Source: Stutzerimonas stutzeri (GTDB lineage: Bacteria > Pseudomonadota > Gammaproteobacteria > Pseudomonadales > Pseudomonadaceae). Taken from it: a DNA stretch of 64,000 bases. Position 1 is the first letter of the stretch. Each line of letters starts with the position of its first letter. A model generated the notes under the pieces. It had not been told where the DNA came from, did no database searches, and saw only the letters and a list, made by a program, of their open reading frames with translations. Location: NCBI RefSeq assembly GCF_000952685.1, contig NZ_JYHV01000037.1, positions 124,001 through 188,000 of the forward strand, given 5' to 3'. This document shows, piece after piece, positions 9,290 through 22,010 of the stretch. Both the position numbers and the translations under genes were made by a program.

Positions 9290-10504
9290 CTACTCCACCC
9301 CTTCCCGGTCCCTGAAACCGAGTAGATAGAGAATCCCGTCCAGGCCCAGGGTCGAGATCGCTTGTTTGGCCGACTGCTTGACCAGTGGCTTGGCACGGAA
9401 GGCCACGCCCAGCCCAGCCAATCCGAGCATCGGCAGATCGTTGGCGCCGTCGCCGACTGCAATCGTTTGTTCCAAACGTAAACCTTCCCGCGCAGCCAGT
9501 TCCCGTAGCAGATCGGCCTTGCGCTGGGCATCGACGATAGGCTCCTGGGCGACGCCGGTGAGCTTGCCGTCAACGATTTCGAGCTCGTTGGCATAGACGT
9601 AATCGATGCCAAGCCTGGCCTGCAACTGGCGTGCAAAATAGGTGAAGCCGCCCGAGAGGATTGCCGTCTTGTAGCCCAGCCGCTTCAATTCGGCGAACAG
9701 CAGTTCGGCGCCCTCGGTAAGCCGCAGGCGCGCGCCGACTTCAGCCAATGAGCGCTCCTCCAGGCCTTCGAGCAGCGCCAAGCGCTCCTTGAAGCTGGCG
9801 CGGAAATCCAATTCACCGCGCATCGCTCGCTCGGTGATTTCCGCCACCTGATCGCCGACTCCCGCCACCTTGGCCAGCTCGTCGATGACTTCAGCCTCGA
9901 TCAGCGTCGAGTCCATGTCGAACACCGCGAGTCGACGGTTGCGACGGAACACCGAGTCACGCTGGAAGGCGATATCGACATTGAGTTCTTGCGCCACACT
10001 GAGAAACTCGGCGCGCAACGCCGCGGTGTCGTCCGGCTCGCCCCGCACCGAGAACTCGATGCAACCCTTGCCCAGGTCTTCAGGCATGTCGAGCGGCTGA
10101 CGGCCAGAGAGACGGTCGATGTGATCGATGTTGAGGCCATACTTGGCGGTGATCGAGCTGACCCGCTGCAACTGTTCGGCAGTGACCTTCCGAGTCAACA
10201 GCGTGACGATATGCCGGGGCTTGCCCTGCCCTGCGACCCATTGCTGATAATCCTGCTCGGCGACCGGTGTGAAGCGCACCTGCTGGTCGTGCTTGTAGCC
10301 CATGAACAGCACGTCCTTGAGCACCGAAGAGGCTCGTTCGGTATCGGGGATCTCCACCAGGATGCCGAACGACAAGGTGTCGTGGATCACCGCCTGACCG
10401 ATATCCAGGATATTCACGCCACCTTGGGCGAGCACGCCGGTGATAGCTGCGGTCAGGCCGGGGCGATCTTCCCCGGTGATGTTAATCAGGACGATTTCGC
10501 GCAA
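9290..10504 (-). CDS. serB: Phosphoserine phosphatase
   Basis: SerB performs the last step of serine synthesis, the hydrolysis of O-phosphoserine. The 404-residue protein has two N-terminal ACT-like regulatory domains (~1-75 and ~90-170, beginning MREIVLINITGEDRPGL) and a C-terminal HAD phosphatase. The HAD motifs are in order: FDMDSTLIEAE (nucleophile DxD), LSGGFTYFA (motif II Ser) and VGDGANDLPML (metal-binding Asp pair). The double-ACT form is the usual Pseudomonas version. It converges with fimX across the repeat region and diverges from the AhpA-family gene, matching the E. coli pairing of serB with ytjB (smp). Confidence 0.96.
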   Translation of the reverse strand: MREIVLINITGEDRPGLTAAITGVLAQGGVNILDIGQAVIHDTLSFGILVEIPDTERASSVLKDVLFMGYKHDQQVRFTPVAEQDYQQWVAGQGKPRHIVTLLTRKVTAEQLQRVSSITAKYGLNIDHIDRLSGRQPLDMPEDLGKGCIEFSVRGEPDDTAALRAEFLSVAQELNVDIAFQRDSVFRRNRRLAVFDMDSTLIEAEVIDELAKVAGVGDQVAEITERAMRGELDFRASFKERLALLEGLEERSLAEVGARLRLTEGAELLFAELKRLGYKTAILSGGFTYFARQLQARLGIDYVYANELEIVDGKLTGVAQEPIVDAQRKADLLRELAAREGLRLEQTIAVGDGANDLPMLGLAGLGVAFRAKPLVKQSAKQAISTLGLDGILYLLGFRDREGVE

Positions 10505-10710
10505 GGCGCAGCTCCTATGACAAAGAAGGCGGGCATTCTACAACAGCCACCCCGCCGCTGAACGTCACGGTACGCGCCAGACGCACCCCAACCCGGCGAT
10601 CCGGGCCGCAATATCGCTACAATTCGTCTGCTTTGACCGGGAGACCTTCAGCCTCCAGTGCGCTTTCCGTATACTGCGCGGCACCTTCCTTAAGAGTAGA
10701 GCCGCGCTCT

Positions 10711-12276
10711 GTGAACCGGCCCGCATCCGTCAAGCCCGACAACTTCTTCCTGCTCATCTATCGCGCACTGCGCCAGCGACGCGTTCCGCTGGTTTTGCGG
10801 GTGGCCAGCCACACCCTGCTGCTGGTTGCGCTGGCGTTGGTTATCTATGCCTGGGTCATGGGCATGCAATTCAAGCATGCGATGGAACAGCAAGCCGATG
10901 CCCTGGGCCAGAGCCTGCTCACCCAGACAGCCGCCTCGGCCACCGACCTGCTGGTAGCCAACGACATACTCAGCCTTAATGTGTTGTTGAGCAATCTGGT
11001 TAAGAACCCGCTAGTGGCGCACGCCGCGATTTACAGCGTCGACAACCGGGTGCTGGCCGAATCAGGCACGCGCCCGCAGCGGAACCTGCTGGGCGACGAA
11101 GAAGGCCTCTACTCCGCGCCGATCAGCTTCCAAGAGGTGATCGCCGGACACCTGCGCATCAGCCTCGACATGCGGCAATTTCAGCAACCCATGACCATCA
11201 GCCTGCAAAGCATGGGATTGCTCAGCCTGATCCTCCTGGCACTCACGCTGACACTCAGCATGCGCCTGGGCCGGCAGCTTTCGCTCCCCTTGATGCAGTT
11301 GCGCCTGTGGCTACGCGATCCCGACGATCCGGCGCCCGGTGCCGGCCGACAGGATGAGATCGGCGATTTGGCTCGCCAACTGCAAGCTCGTCTGGTTCCC
11401 GAAGAGCCCGAGCCGGAGATCGAGCTGGACGAGAGCATGCAGGACATCTACTCGGCGCACTTCGATGTCCCGGCGGCGGCGCCAGCTACGGACTACGAGC
11501 GCTCAGCACCCGATCTCGGCAATCGCCTCGACGATGAAGAGGAACACGAGCGCATACCCTCGGAGATTGGCATAGCCGACACGCCGATCGAGGCAGACGA
11601 CCTGGATCCGTTCGATGAGGACCCGCCCTTCGAGGAAGCCAAGCCACAACGGAGCCCCGTACCGGCAGCGGCCGCTCCCGCGACGCCCGCGCAACCCGGC
11701 AAAAGCGCAGTGCTGGCGATTCAACTCGGCGCTCAAGAACAATTGCGTCGCCTGCCACGTGCACGCCTTACCGAGCTGCTGCAGCGCTACAGCGACTGCT
11801 TACAGCAGGCCGCCACCCTCTATCAGGCCGAGCTGCACACGCTCAACGATGGCAGCAGCCTGATGCTGTTCCACAGCCAGGACGACGAGCAGAACTACCT
11901 GACCCACGCCCTGTGCTGCGGCGAGCTGATGCGCGCACTCGGGCACGCTCTGCAGATCGAGGTCGCCGACAGCGGCATCACCCTGCAGCTGCAACTGGGG
12001 CTGACCCAGGGCGAAGGTCTGGATGACCTCAGCCAGGGCGACCTGCTGCTCAGCGAGCCAGCGCAGGCAGCGCTGGCGATGTCCCAGCACAGCCGCAATC
12101 TGCTATTGGTCGAGCGCGGAATTGGTGAGGACAGCCTGATTCGTCAGCGCGCGCGCATCCGCTCCATTGCCAGCCCGGAAGGTGCCTGCTGCGTCGAGCG
12201 CCTGCTCGAACCCTACCCGTCTTTGCTCGAGCGCCAACTAGCGCGCATGCACGAGCTTCGCAATCGCATCACCTGA
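10711..12276 (+). CDS. AhpA/YtjB-family inner-membrane protein
   Basis: The 521-residue product has an N-terminal membrane helix (about residues 28-52, LLLVALALVIYAWVMG), a periplasmic stretch with the family segment DLLVANDILSLNVLLSNLV, and a second helix near 170-190 followed by a HAMP-like linker. A long acidic, low-complexity cytoplasmic part follows (many Glu/Asp/Pro), then a C-terminal region that resembles a cyclase-like or regulatory fold without catalytic signatures. I chose the GTG at 10711 because the upstream extension has no family-like sequence. The family is divergent from serB in both Pseudomonas and Enterobacteria; its biochemical role is not established to my knowledge. Confidence 0.78.
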   Translation: MNRPASVKPDNFFLLIYRALRQRRVPLVLRVASHTLLLVALALVIYAWVMGMQFKHAMEQQADALGQSLLTQTAASATDLLVANDILSLNVLLSNLVKNPLVAHAAIYSVDNRVLAESGTRPQRNLLGDEEGLYSAPISFQEVIAGHLRISLDMRQFQQPMTISLQSMGLLSLILLALTLTLSMRLGRQLSLPLMQLRLWLRDPDDPAPGAGRQDEIGDLARQLQARLVPEEPEPEIELDESMQDIYSAHFDVPAAAPATDYERSAPDLGNRLDDEEEHERIPSEIGIADTPIEADDLDPFDEDPPFEEAKPQRSPVPAAAAPATPAQPGKSAVLAIQLGAQEQLRRLPRARLTELLQRYSDCLQQAATLYQAELHTLNDGSSLMLFHSQDDEQNYLTHALCCGELMRALGHALQIEVADSGITLQLQLGLTQGEGLDDLSQGDLLLSEPAQAALAMSQHSRNLLLVERGIGEDSLIRQRARIRSIASPEGACCVERLLEPYPSLLERQLARMHELRNRIT

Positions 12277-12348
12277 CGCCGGCGTCGACCAGAACCCCAG
12301 CCTGCTCGACGGAGCCTTGCGGGACGCAGGCCGATAAAACCCATACAG

Positions 12349-12395
12349 CACGAGGCCCGACGGGGAGCGCTTATCGCCTCCCAGTCGGGCCTCGT
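12349..12395. terminator. Strong hairpin between two convergent genes
   Basis: A perfect 12-bp inverted repeat, ACGAGGCCCGAC and GTCGGGCCTCGT, encloses 23 bases that contain a smaller imperfect stem. It lies in the gap between the AhpA-family gene (rightward) and the PqiC-like gene (leftward). There is no clear T-run on either side, so intrinsic termination is likely but not certain. Confidence 0.6.
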
Positions 12396-12417
12396 CTGAA
12401 ATCAGCTTATGAGAATT

Positions 12418-13110
12418 TCAGAAACGAAAAACTTCCAGATCGGTCCTGATCGGCTCGACCGCGGGAATCGCCGGGGGTGATGACGCCGGCTTACTCGGCG
12501 CCTTGCTGACGTTTTGCTTTACGCGCGCCTTGGCGATCACCATCGGCTCGACAGCGGATGCCATCATCTCGCTCATTCGCTGCAGCAACAGGCTCTGCGC
12601 ACGTACCTGGTCAGCAGTACTCCCCTGATGCTCCTCCTGCAGCCGGATCAGGCGACTGCCCTGGCGCTTGCCCTGCTTGTCCAACAGGCGCCATTGCGCC
12701 TCCAGCACCGCGGGATGCTGCGGACCGGAATCCAATCGGGTTATTTCGAGCTCGATCTGCACGTCGGGGCTGAACCCTTTACTGCCGGGGCTCAGCTCGA
12801 CGCTCTGGGTCTTCAAGCGCCAAGCCAATTGGCGCAACAGCAGCTGATTGATATCGCCTTGCAGATCGCCGGCCCAGCGAGCCTGCTGGCCATTGGCGGC
12901 CAGGCTCCCATCCGGCAAACGTTGCAGCAGTGCATCATGCTGTAGATAGTCGGCCAGCGTTACGGGGCCCAGCAGTATCGACGCGCCGTCTGCCGCTTGC
13001 GCAGGCATTTCCACAGTACCGTTGTCGAGTCGGTACATCGGCACGGGTTGGGTCACGCAGCCAACGAGGCTGGCACAGGCTAGTAGCAAAACAGTTGTGA
13101 GGCGCTGCAC
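12418..13110 (-). CDS. PqiC-like (ABC-type transport auxiliary) lipoprotein
   Basis: A 230-residue lipoprotein. The N-terminus MQRLTTVLLLACASLVGC is a lipoprotein signal with the acceptor Cys18. The rest fits the PqiC/DUF330 type: the early segment PMYRLDNG, then SILLGPVTLADYLQ, a repeating beta/alpha pattern and a long helix near the C-terminus (RAQSLLLQRMSEMMA). Family members are outer-membrane partners of MCE-type lipid transport systems. No MCE or PqiA/B genes sit beside it here, so the partner is unknown. It lies downstream of parC in the same direction, with a 216-bp gap holding a CATCGCG/CGCGATG palindrome (13244-13260). Confidence 0.7.
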   Translation of the reverse strand: MQRLTTVLLLACASLVGCVTQPVPMYRLDNGTVEMPAQAADGASILLGPVTLADYLQHDALLQRLPDGSLAANGQQARWAGDLQGDINQLLLRQLAWRLKTQSVELSPGSKGFSPDVQIELEITRLDSGPQHPAVLEAQWRLLDKQGKRQGSRLIRLQEEHQGSTADQVRAQSLLLQRMSEMMASAVEPMVIAKARVKQNVSKAPSKPASSPPAIPAVEPIRTDLEVFRF

Positions 13111-13326
13111 GTTCGTCTCTACCTTGGCACCGGACCGGATGATGCGGTACGCCAGCGGACATCTGCCCGCTCCGTTACGTCTGCCACCTAGTCGCCGTAC
13201 CGATTGTTTTGATTCCCGATGCGACTGAGGAGCGCAGCAACCGCATCGCGAATCGCGATGAAAATTCGAAGGCCACTATCTTCCGTGAAACGGCTGCTGG
13301 AAGCCAGCCTCTAATGGACTTCCGTC

Positions 13327-15585
13327 TCAGTTAACCGCCTCGACCAGCAGCGCGTCCACGCGCTGGAAGCCGCGCGGCAGCTTGTTCCCGCGCCGCCCGC
13401 GCTCGCCCTTGTAGTGCTCCAGATCATCGGCCCGGAGCGACAAAGTGCGCTTGCCGGCTTGCAAGACCAGCGTCGCGCCCTCGGGCAGCACGGCGAGATC
13501 CGTCAGATACTCATCACGGCTGGCGACGCGATCGCCAGGAATGCCAATGATCTTGTTGCCCTTGCCCTTGCCCAGCTGCGGCAGATCGCGGACCGGGAAC
13601 ACCAGCAGGCGGCCTTCGGTCGTGACGGCGGCCAGCCAGTCCCGATCGCGATTCCTCAACGGCCGAGGTGCGACCACGCGTGCGCCAGCCGGCAACGAAA
13701 GCAACGCCTTGCCGGCTTTGTTCTTGGCCTGCAGATCCTCGCCCTTGACCACGAAACCGTAACCGGCGTCGGACGCGATGACGTACAGCGCCTCGTCATC
13801 CGGCAACAGCACACATTCGAAGCTGGCGCCCGGCGGTGGCGTCAGGCGCCCGGTCAGCGGCTCGCCCTGGCCGCGTGCAGAAGGCAGCGAATGCGCCGCC
13901 AGCGAGTAGCTGCGCCCGCTAGAGTCGATGAATACCGCGTACTGGTTGGATCGGCCCGCTGCAGCGGCCCGGAAACCATCCCCGGCCTTGTAGGAAAGCC
14001 CGGTAGCGTCGATGTCATGGCCCTTGGCGCAACGCGCCCAACCCTTCTCGGAGATCACCACCGTGACCGGCTCGGAAGGCAGCAATTCGTTTTCCGAAAG
14101 CGCCCGCGCCTCGGCGCGCGCCACGATAGGGGAACGGCGCTCGTCGCCATAGGTTTCGGCGTCGGCGATCAGCTCCTTGCGAACCAGTTTCTTAAGCTTG
14201 GCTTCACTGCCCAGCAGCGCCAGCAGCCGTTCCCGTTCCTTGGCCAATTCGTCCTGCTCACCGCGAATCTTCATCTCTTCGAGGCGCGCCAGCTGCCGCA
14301 GACGGGTATCGAGAATGTAGTCGGCCTGTAGCTCGGACAATTCGAAACGTGCCATCAGGACCGGCTTGGGCTGGTCCTCGGTACGAATGATATGGATCAC
14401 CTCGTCGAGGTTGAGGAAGGCCACCAGCAGGCCTTCCAACAGGTGCAGGCGCTTCTCGACCTTGTCCAGACGGAACTGCAGACGGCGGCGCACGGTACCG
14501 ATGCGGTAGGTGAGCCACTCGCTGAGCAGCACCTTGAGGTTCTTCACCTGAGGTCGGCCGTCGAGACCGATGACGTTGGTGTTGACCCGGTAACTGGATT
14601 CCAGCTCGGTGGTGGCGAACAGGTGCTGCATCAATTCGTCAGCGTCGACCCTGTTGGAGCGGGGAATGATGACGATCCGGCAGGGGTTCTCGTGGTCCGA
14701 TTCATCGCGCAGATCGGCCACCATCGGCAACTTCTTGGCCTGCATCTGCGCGGCGATCTGCTCCAGCACTTTGGAGCCAGACACCTGATGCGGCAACGAA
14801 GTGACCACGATATCGCCATCTTCGACGCGGTACACAGCGCGCATGCGTACTGAGCCGCGGCCGGTTTCGTAGATCTTCAGCAGGTCGGCGCGTGGCGTGA
14901 CGATTTCCGCCTCGGTCGGATAGTCCGGGCCTTGCACATGCTCGCAGAGCTGTTCAACCGAGGTGTTCGGCTCGTCGAGCAGGCGCACGCAGGCGGCGGC
15001 GACTTCGCGAAGGTTATGCGGCGGCACGTCGGTGGCCATACCCACGGCGATACCGGTGGTACCGTTGAGCAAAAGGTTGGGCAGCCGCGCCGGCAGGGTC
15101 GCCGGCTCATCGAGCGTGCCATCGAAGTTCGGCACCCATTCCACCGTGCCCTGCCCCAGCTCCGACAGCAGCACCTCGGAATAGCGCGACAGGCGGGCCT
15201 CGGTATACCGCATGGCGGCAAAGGACTTCGGATCGTCCGGCGCGCCCCAGTTACCCTGACCGTCGACCAGCGTGTAGCGATAGCTGAACGGTTGCGCCAT
15301 CAGCACCATGGCTTCGTAGCAGGCCGAATCGCCGTGAGGGTGGAACTTGCCGAGTACATCACCAACGGTACGCGCCGATTTCTTGTGCTTCGAATCGGCG
15401 TTCAGCCCCAGCTCACTCATGGCGTAGATGATCCGCCGTTGCACAGGCTTGAGGCCGTCGCCGATATGCGGCAGAGCGCGATCCATGATCACGTACATCG
15501 AATAATTGAGGTAAGCCTGCTCGGTGAAGTCGGCAAGGGAGCGACGCTCCACGCCGTCCAGGCTCAGGTCGATAGTTTCGCTCAT
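13327..15585 (-). CDS. parC: DNA topoisomerase IV subunit A
   Basis: ParC is the DNA-cleaving subunit of topoisomerase IV, which unlinks sister chromosomes. The 752-residue protein has the family N-terminus with [13 protein letters not shown], the quinolone region [12 protein letters not shown] and the catalytic tyrosine in [10 protein letters not shown] (Tyr127). Ser87 and Glu91 of the quinolone region are both intact, so no classical resistance change is present there. The C-terminal beta-pinwheel follows. Its ATG overlaps the stop of the aspartic protease gene (ATGA), which makes it the last of the tight parE-to-parC set. Confidence 0.97.
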   Translation of the reverse strand: MSETIDLSLDGVERRSLADFTEQAYLNYSMYVIMDRALPHIGDGLKPVQRRIIYAMSELGLNADSKHKKSARTVGDVLGKFHPHGDSACYEAMVLMAQPFSYRYTLVDGQGNWGAPDDPKSFAAMRYTEARLSRYSEVLLSELGQGTVEWVPNFDGTLDEPATLPARLPNLLLNGTTGIAVGMATDVPPHNLREVAAACVRLLDEPNTSVEQLCEHVQGPDYPTEAEIVTPRADLLKIYETGRGSVRMRAVYRVEDGDIVVTSLPHQVSGSKVLEQIAAQMQAKKLPMVADLRDESDHENPCRIVIIPRSNRVDADELMQHLFATTELESSYRVNTNVIGLDGRPQVKNLKVLLSEWLTYRIGTVRRRLQFRLDKVEKRLHLLEGLLVAFLNLDEVIHIIRTEDQPKPVLMARFELSELQADYILDTRLRQLARLEEMKIRGEQDELAKERERLLALLGSEAKLKKLVRKELIADAETYGDERRSPIVARAEARALSENELLPSEPVTVVISEKGWARCAKGHDIDATGLSYKAGDGFRAAAAGRSNQYAVFIDSSGRSYSLAAHSLPSARGQGEPLTGRLTPPPGASFECVLLPDDEALYVIASDAGYGFVVKGEDLQAKNKAGKALLSLPAGARVVAPRPLRNRDRDWLAAVTTEGRLLVFPVRDLPQLGKGKGNKIIGIPGDRVASRDEYLTDLAVLPEGATLVLQAGKRTLSLRADDLEHYKGERGRRGNKLPRGFQRVDALLVEAVN

Positions 15586-16105
15586 GGTCGATCCGTGGCG
15601 TGTTGGCGCAGCACCAGGGTGCCGGCGCGCTGGGTGAATTCGAGTTGTTTCAAGGCACTCATGCCAAACAGCACCTCTTCTCCGCCAAAGCCTGGCGCGA
15701 TGAGGGCGGGCACGTTTTGCAGCACGATGTCGCCAAGGGCAAGGCTGTCGAGCACCGTACGATAACCGGTCGTCCGACCGTTGGCGGTCTGCAGCGTCAC
15801 TGGGGCGCCGCGGGGCAAAACAAGGCGTTCCGCCAGCTCGGCTGGTATTGCCACGTCGGTTGCCCCGGTGTCCAGCAGAAAGGTCACCGACTGGCCATTG
15901 ATCAGCCCGTCAGCAATGAAGTGGCCCTGGAAATTACTTTCCAGCCGCACCTCGACCTGATCGCCCCGCACCACCGAAACGGGTTCACTATTGGGATTGA
16001 AGCGACTCTGCTCCCAGTCGGCGAAGAACCGCGTGGCCAGCAGCAAACCCGCCCCCCACGCCAGCACCAGCATGACGCGGCCGGCGCGCCGGCCGGCAGG
16101 CTGGG

Positions 16106-16109
<4 letters not shown>
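15582..16109 (-). CDS. Membrane-anchored retropepsin-like aspartic protease
   Basis: The 175-residue product starts at a GTG that overlaps the upstream stop codon (GTGA). A single N-terminal membrane helix ([18 protein letters not shown]) is followed by a periplasmic single-domain aspartic protease of the clan AA type. The active-site motif is [13 protein letters not shown], and the flap-like and C-terminal blocks ([34 protein letters not shown]) match the TIGR02281 pattern. A single DTGA copy implies that it works as a dimer. It is coupled at both ends, to the phytase-like gene upstream and to parC downstream. The substrate is unknown. Confidence 0.82.
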
Positions 16110-18990
<2,881 letters not shown>

Positions 18991-19608
18991 TTATAAATCG
19001 GAGAAATCGACGTCTGCGAAAATCGCCGGATCGAAGCCGGCGAACGCCAGCAGGGCGGGAAGCCGCTCGGCGAAACCCTGGAAGCCGTGATCGCCACCGG
19101 CCTGGATGCGTACCGCGCAACCCCTGTAGAAGTCGGCCGCCTGACGGTAATCGAGGGTTTCATCGCCCGTCTGCAACCAGACCTGATAGCGTTCGGCGTC
19201 CCGGGGTGGCGTCACTTCCAGCTCAGCCAGCGCCACCACGTGGTCCTCGGTAAGTTCCCAGACTTCGCCCGTGTAGAGATTGGTCTGCGGCCCGAGATAG
19301 CCATCGAAGCGACGGTGCGGCGTCACGGCCGGATTGATCAGTAGAGCCTTGAGTCCGTGACGCTCGGCGAGGTGCGTTGCATAGTATCCGCCGAGCGAGC
19401 TGCCGACCAGCACGGGACGCCCCAACTCGGCGATGGCCGCTTCCAGCTGAGCGATGGCATGCCGCGGATGATGGTGCAGCGCGGGTACCTGTAGCCATGC
19501 GCTCATGCCGATACGGCCCAACGCAGCGGTCAACTGGCTGGCTTTTTGCGACCGTGGGGAGCTGTTGAGGCCGTGCATATAGAGGATGGCGGGTTTCGTG
19601 CGTGTCAT
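18991..19608 (-). CDS. YqiA/YcfP-family alpha/beta-hydrolase fold esterase
   Basis: A 205-residue protein with an alpha/beta hydrolase pattern: LYMHGLNSSPRSQKA near the start, the nucleophile elbow LVGSSLGGYYAT and a late GGDHGFQGF that supplies the catalytic His. This is the YqiA family found just before parE in E. coli, and the neighbours cpdA and DUF1249 (YqiB) agree. I chose the ATG at 19608 (MTRTKPAILYMHG) over the TTG at 19629, which has no support. E. coli YqiA has esterase activity on short acyl esters; the natural substrate is unknown. Confidence 0.85.
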   Translation of the reverse strand: MTRTKPAILYMHGLNSSPRSQKASQLTAALGRIGMSAWLQVPALHHHPRHAIAQLEAAIAELGRPVLVGSSLGGYYATHLAERHGLKALLINPAVTPHRRFDGYLGPQTNLYTGEVWELTEDHVVALAELEVTPPRDAERYQVWLQTGDETLDYRQAADFYRGCAVRIQAGGDHGFQGFAERLPALLAFAGFDPAIFADVDFSDL

Positions 19609-19734
19609 GCGGATTCGCTGAGCTGACAAAAGACGGAAAGGCTACTAGGCGAGCCGCGCTGGCTGCAAGCTGCATGAACCGAGTCGTGCGCGAACCCGGC
19701 TATGCGATTGCGAACGGGCCGAAGCAGCCGGTTC

Positions 19735-20550
19735 TCAGTAGCCCTTGACGCTGTAGTCGACTTCAAACGTCGTGCCGACCACGCGAGAGACGCCGGTTTC
19801 GAGCCGCCCATCAGCATAGAGGCGCAACCAACGGTATCCCGGCGCACATGTATCGACCTGGAAATCTTCGCTGCCCGGAGCGAACTGCACGCCGGTGGAC
19901 GGTGTGGCGAGGAGTCGAACGTCACCGCGCAAGGCGTCGAATTCCTGATGAATGTGCCCCCAGAGCACCGCTTGAACGCATGGAAAGCGATCAAGCACGG
20001 CAAACAGCGCGTCGCGGTTGTGCAGCCCGATGCTGTCCATCCAACGACTGCCGATGGTGACCGGATGATGATGCAGACAAATCAGGTGATGACGCTCAGG
20101 GGCGTCCCGCAGGGTCCGCTCGAGCAATGCCAACTGATCGTCGCGGAGCATCCCGAATACCGAACCCGGCACCAGCGTATCGAGCAGGATGACCCGCCAT
20201 GCGCCGATGTCCAGCACGGGCAGCATGATCTCGCTGCCGCGGGTAGCTTCCTGCATCGCGGCCAGCTCGTCATGGTTGCCTGGGCACCAGCGCACCGGAG
20301 CGTCGATACGTTCGGAAAGCTGACGAAAGCGTTGGTAGGAGGCCAACGAGCCGTCCTGCGAAAGGTCGCCCGTCGCCAGCATCAGGTCGATGCGAGGCTG
20401 CTCGTCGAGAACGAGATCGACAACGCGCTGCAGGCTTTCGCCCGTATCCAGGCCCAGCAGCTTGCCACCCGCCTCGGCAAACAGATGACTATCGGTCAAC
20501 TGCACGAGCAGTACCGAGTCTTTTTCAGCAGTGAGGGTCGACGCAGCCAA
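19735..20550 (-). CDS. cpdA: 3',5'-cyclic-AMP phosphodiesterase
   Basis: CpdA hydrolyses cAMP and so sets Vfr/CRP activity. The metallophosphoesterase motifs are in order: QLTDSHLF, ATGDLSQDGS, CPGNHDEL, LICLHHHPVTIG and LWGHIHQEFD. Start choice: the reading frame is open further upstream, but a TTG at 20550 has an AGGAG seven bases before it and gives a 271-residue protein, the length expected in Pseudomonas. The rare TTG start after a good ribosome site is unusual. A 174-bp gap separates it from the DUF1249 gene. Confidence 0.93.
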   Translation of the reverse strand: MAASTLTAEKDSVLLVQLTDSHLFAEAGGKLLGLDTGESLQRVVDLVLDEQPRIDLMLATGDLSQDGSLASYQRFRQLSERIDAPVRWCPGNHDELAAMQEATRGSEIMLPVLDIGAWRVILLDTLVPGSVFGMLRDDQLALLERTLRDAPERHHLICLHHHPVTIGSRWMDSIGLHNRDALFAVLDRFPCVQAVLWGHIHQEFDALRGDVRLLATPSTGVQFAPGSEDFQVDTCAPGYRWLRLYADGRLETGVSRVVGTTFEVDYSVKGY

Positions 20551-20724
20551 GCCCCGTCTCCTTTGGCGAAATGGCAGACGAATTATGGTGGCTGGTGGTC
20601 GCAGGGGTAAACCACGCGATGCGGGCATGTATCACAGAACACACTGCAAGCGAACCCGCGCGATGGCTGCAGCGAAAGACGGTCATGTTTCTAGTGCAGC
20701 GAATGTCTCAACGTCGATCGCCGC

Positions 20725-21177
20725 TTACAGCACCGGCTCGAGCTCATGACCGCATGCCAGGCAGTGACCGAGCCATTCGCCGAGGAACAGATTGAGCTGG
20801 TTCTTTTCGTCAGGCTGGTGCATCTGCGCGTTGGGGTAGCTGTAGATTCCTCGGAAACGCCGGGCATTTTCGGCACTGATGACCTCAGCCATACGCGCAT
20901 CGTGATAGACCCGCACCTCCATCTGCGGCACGGGCAGCCAAGGCAGGCAATCCTGCTGGCTGATCTGCACAGTGGTGGTATAGGGGCAGCTCTCCATCAC
21001 CTTCAGCACGAGCACGCCGAGCAGCCGATCACCCTGACTCATGGCGATTCGACGCGTCTCCGGCTGGTTACGCATATCGGGCAGCAGGCGCATCAGCCGC
21101 AGGTAGTTCGCCTCGCAGGCCGCTTGCAGCTCCAGCAGGTCGACGCGGTATCGTTCGCGCGTTCGCCTCATGTCCAT
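20725..21177 (-). CDS. DUF1249 (YqiB-like) protein
   Basis: A 150-residue soluble protein of the DUF1249 family, seen next to nudF and cpdA in many gamma-proteobacteria. Features visible are YRVDLLELQAACEANYLRL near the start, VMESCPYTTTVQISQ in the middle and PDEKNQLNLFLGEWLGHCLACGH near the end, with a CxxCGH-like pair of cysteines in that last block. No catalytic motif is recognisable. The start at 21177 overlaps the nudF stop by 10 bases; a second ATG at 21171 would give an ATGA overlap. Function is unknown. Confidence 0.88.
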   Translation of the reverse strand: MDMRRTRERYRVDLLELQAACEANYLRLMRLLPDMRNQPETRRIAMSQGDRLLGVLVLKVMESCPYTTTVQISQQDCLPWLPVPQMEVRVYHDARMAEVISAENARRFRGIYSYPNAQMHQPDEKNQLNLFLGEWLGHCLACGHELEPVL

Positions 21178-21785
21178 GCCCCCCTGATTTCGTCACGATT
21201 CAAGGCCAGCCACTGCAGCGCGATGATGCTCGCGGCGTTGTCGATGCCACCGTCGCGCACCGCTTGCAGCGCCCGCTCGACCGACCAGACGTGTACGCGG
21301 ATGTCCTCGCCCTCTTCATCCAGGCCGAACACGCCGCCCGCATTGGAGCTGTCGCAATGTCCGACATAAAGATGCACTCGCTCGGTGCTGCCGCCCGGCG
21401 ACGGGAAGTAGGTCGTCACCGGCCACAACTCGGCGACCTCCAGTCCTGCCTCCTCGACCGCTTCGCGACGTGCCACCTCTTCCGGTTGCTCGTCCTTGTC
21501 AATCAGACCGGCGACCAGTTCGATCAGCCATGGATTCGCGACTTTCCCTATCGCACCGACTCGAAATTGTTCGATCAACACGACCTCATCCCGGCGCGGG
21601 TCGTAAGGCAACACGCAGACCGCATCGTGACGGACAAACAACTCGCGCTCCAGCTGGCGGCCCATGCCACCGCTGAACAGACGATGACGCAACTGTAGGC
21701 GATCCAGGCGATAGAAGCCGCTGAAGCATTGCTCTCGCTCAACGATCTCGACATCATCCGGGCCGGGGTTGAAAGTATCAGTCAT
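21168..21785 (-). CDS. nudF: ADP-ribose diphosphatase (Nudix)
   Basis: The 205-residue protein is a Nudix hydrolase of the ADP-ribose pyrophosphatase type. The Nudix box is present as GLIDKDEQPEEVARREAVEE followed by AGLEV, with the REAxEExG core intact. Downstream of it lies FPSPGGSTERVHLYVG, a pattern characteristic of NudF, which cleaves ADP-ribose to AMP and ribose 5-phosphate. It is the first gene of the leftward set nudF-DUF1249-cpdA-yqiA-parE, as in E. coli. Confidence 0.94.
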   Translation of the reverse strand: MTDTFNPGPDDVEIVEREQCFSGFYRLDRLQLRHRLFSGGMGRQLERELFVRHDAVCVLPYDPRRDEVVLIEQFRVGAIGKVANPWLIELVAGLIDKDEQPEEVARREAVEEAGLEVAELWPVTTYFPSPGGSTERVHLYVGHCDSSNAGGVFGLDEEGEDIRVHVWSVERALQAVRDGGIDNAASIIALQWLALNRDEIRGAWT

Positions 21786-22010
21786 GAATCACTCACATAT
21801 CGGTTTGTCCGCGCCTGCGGCGACGGAAAGGCTGCAACCGTCACGGCGTGAGCGGTCTCTCAAGTGTCATCCTAGCGCGCCGTTTCTTCAGGCGCAGCCC
21901 TTTGCAGACCACTCGCAGGGGGAAAAATTGCTTGTCGCCCCGTTTACGAACTTCCCAACTCGTTGGCACTCGAAACCGCACCTCAACCCCACAAGAGCCA
22001 TGAAGCATTG

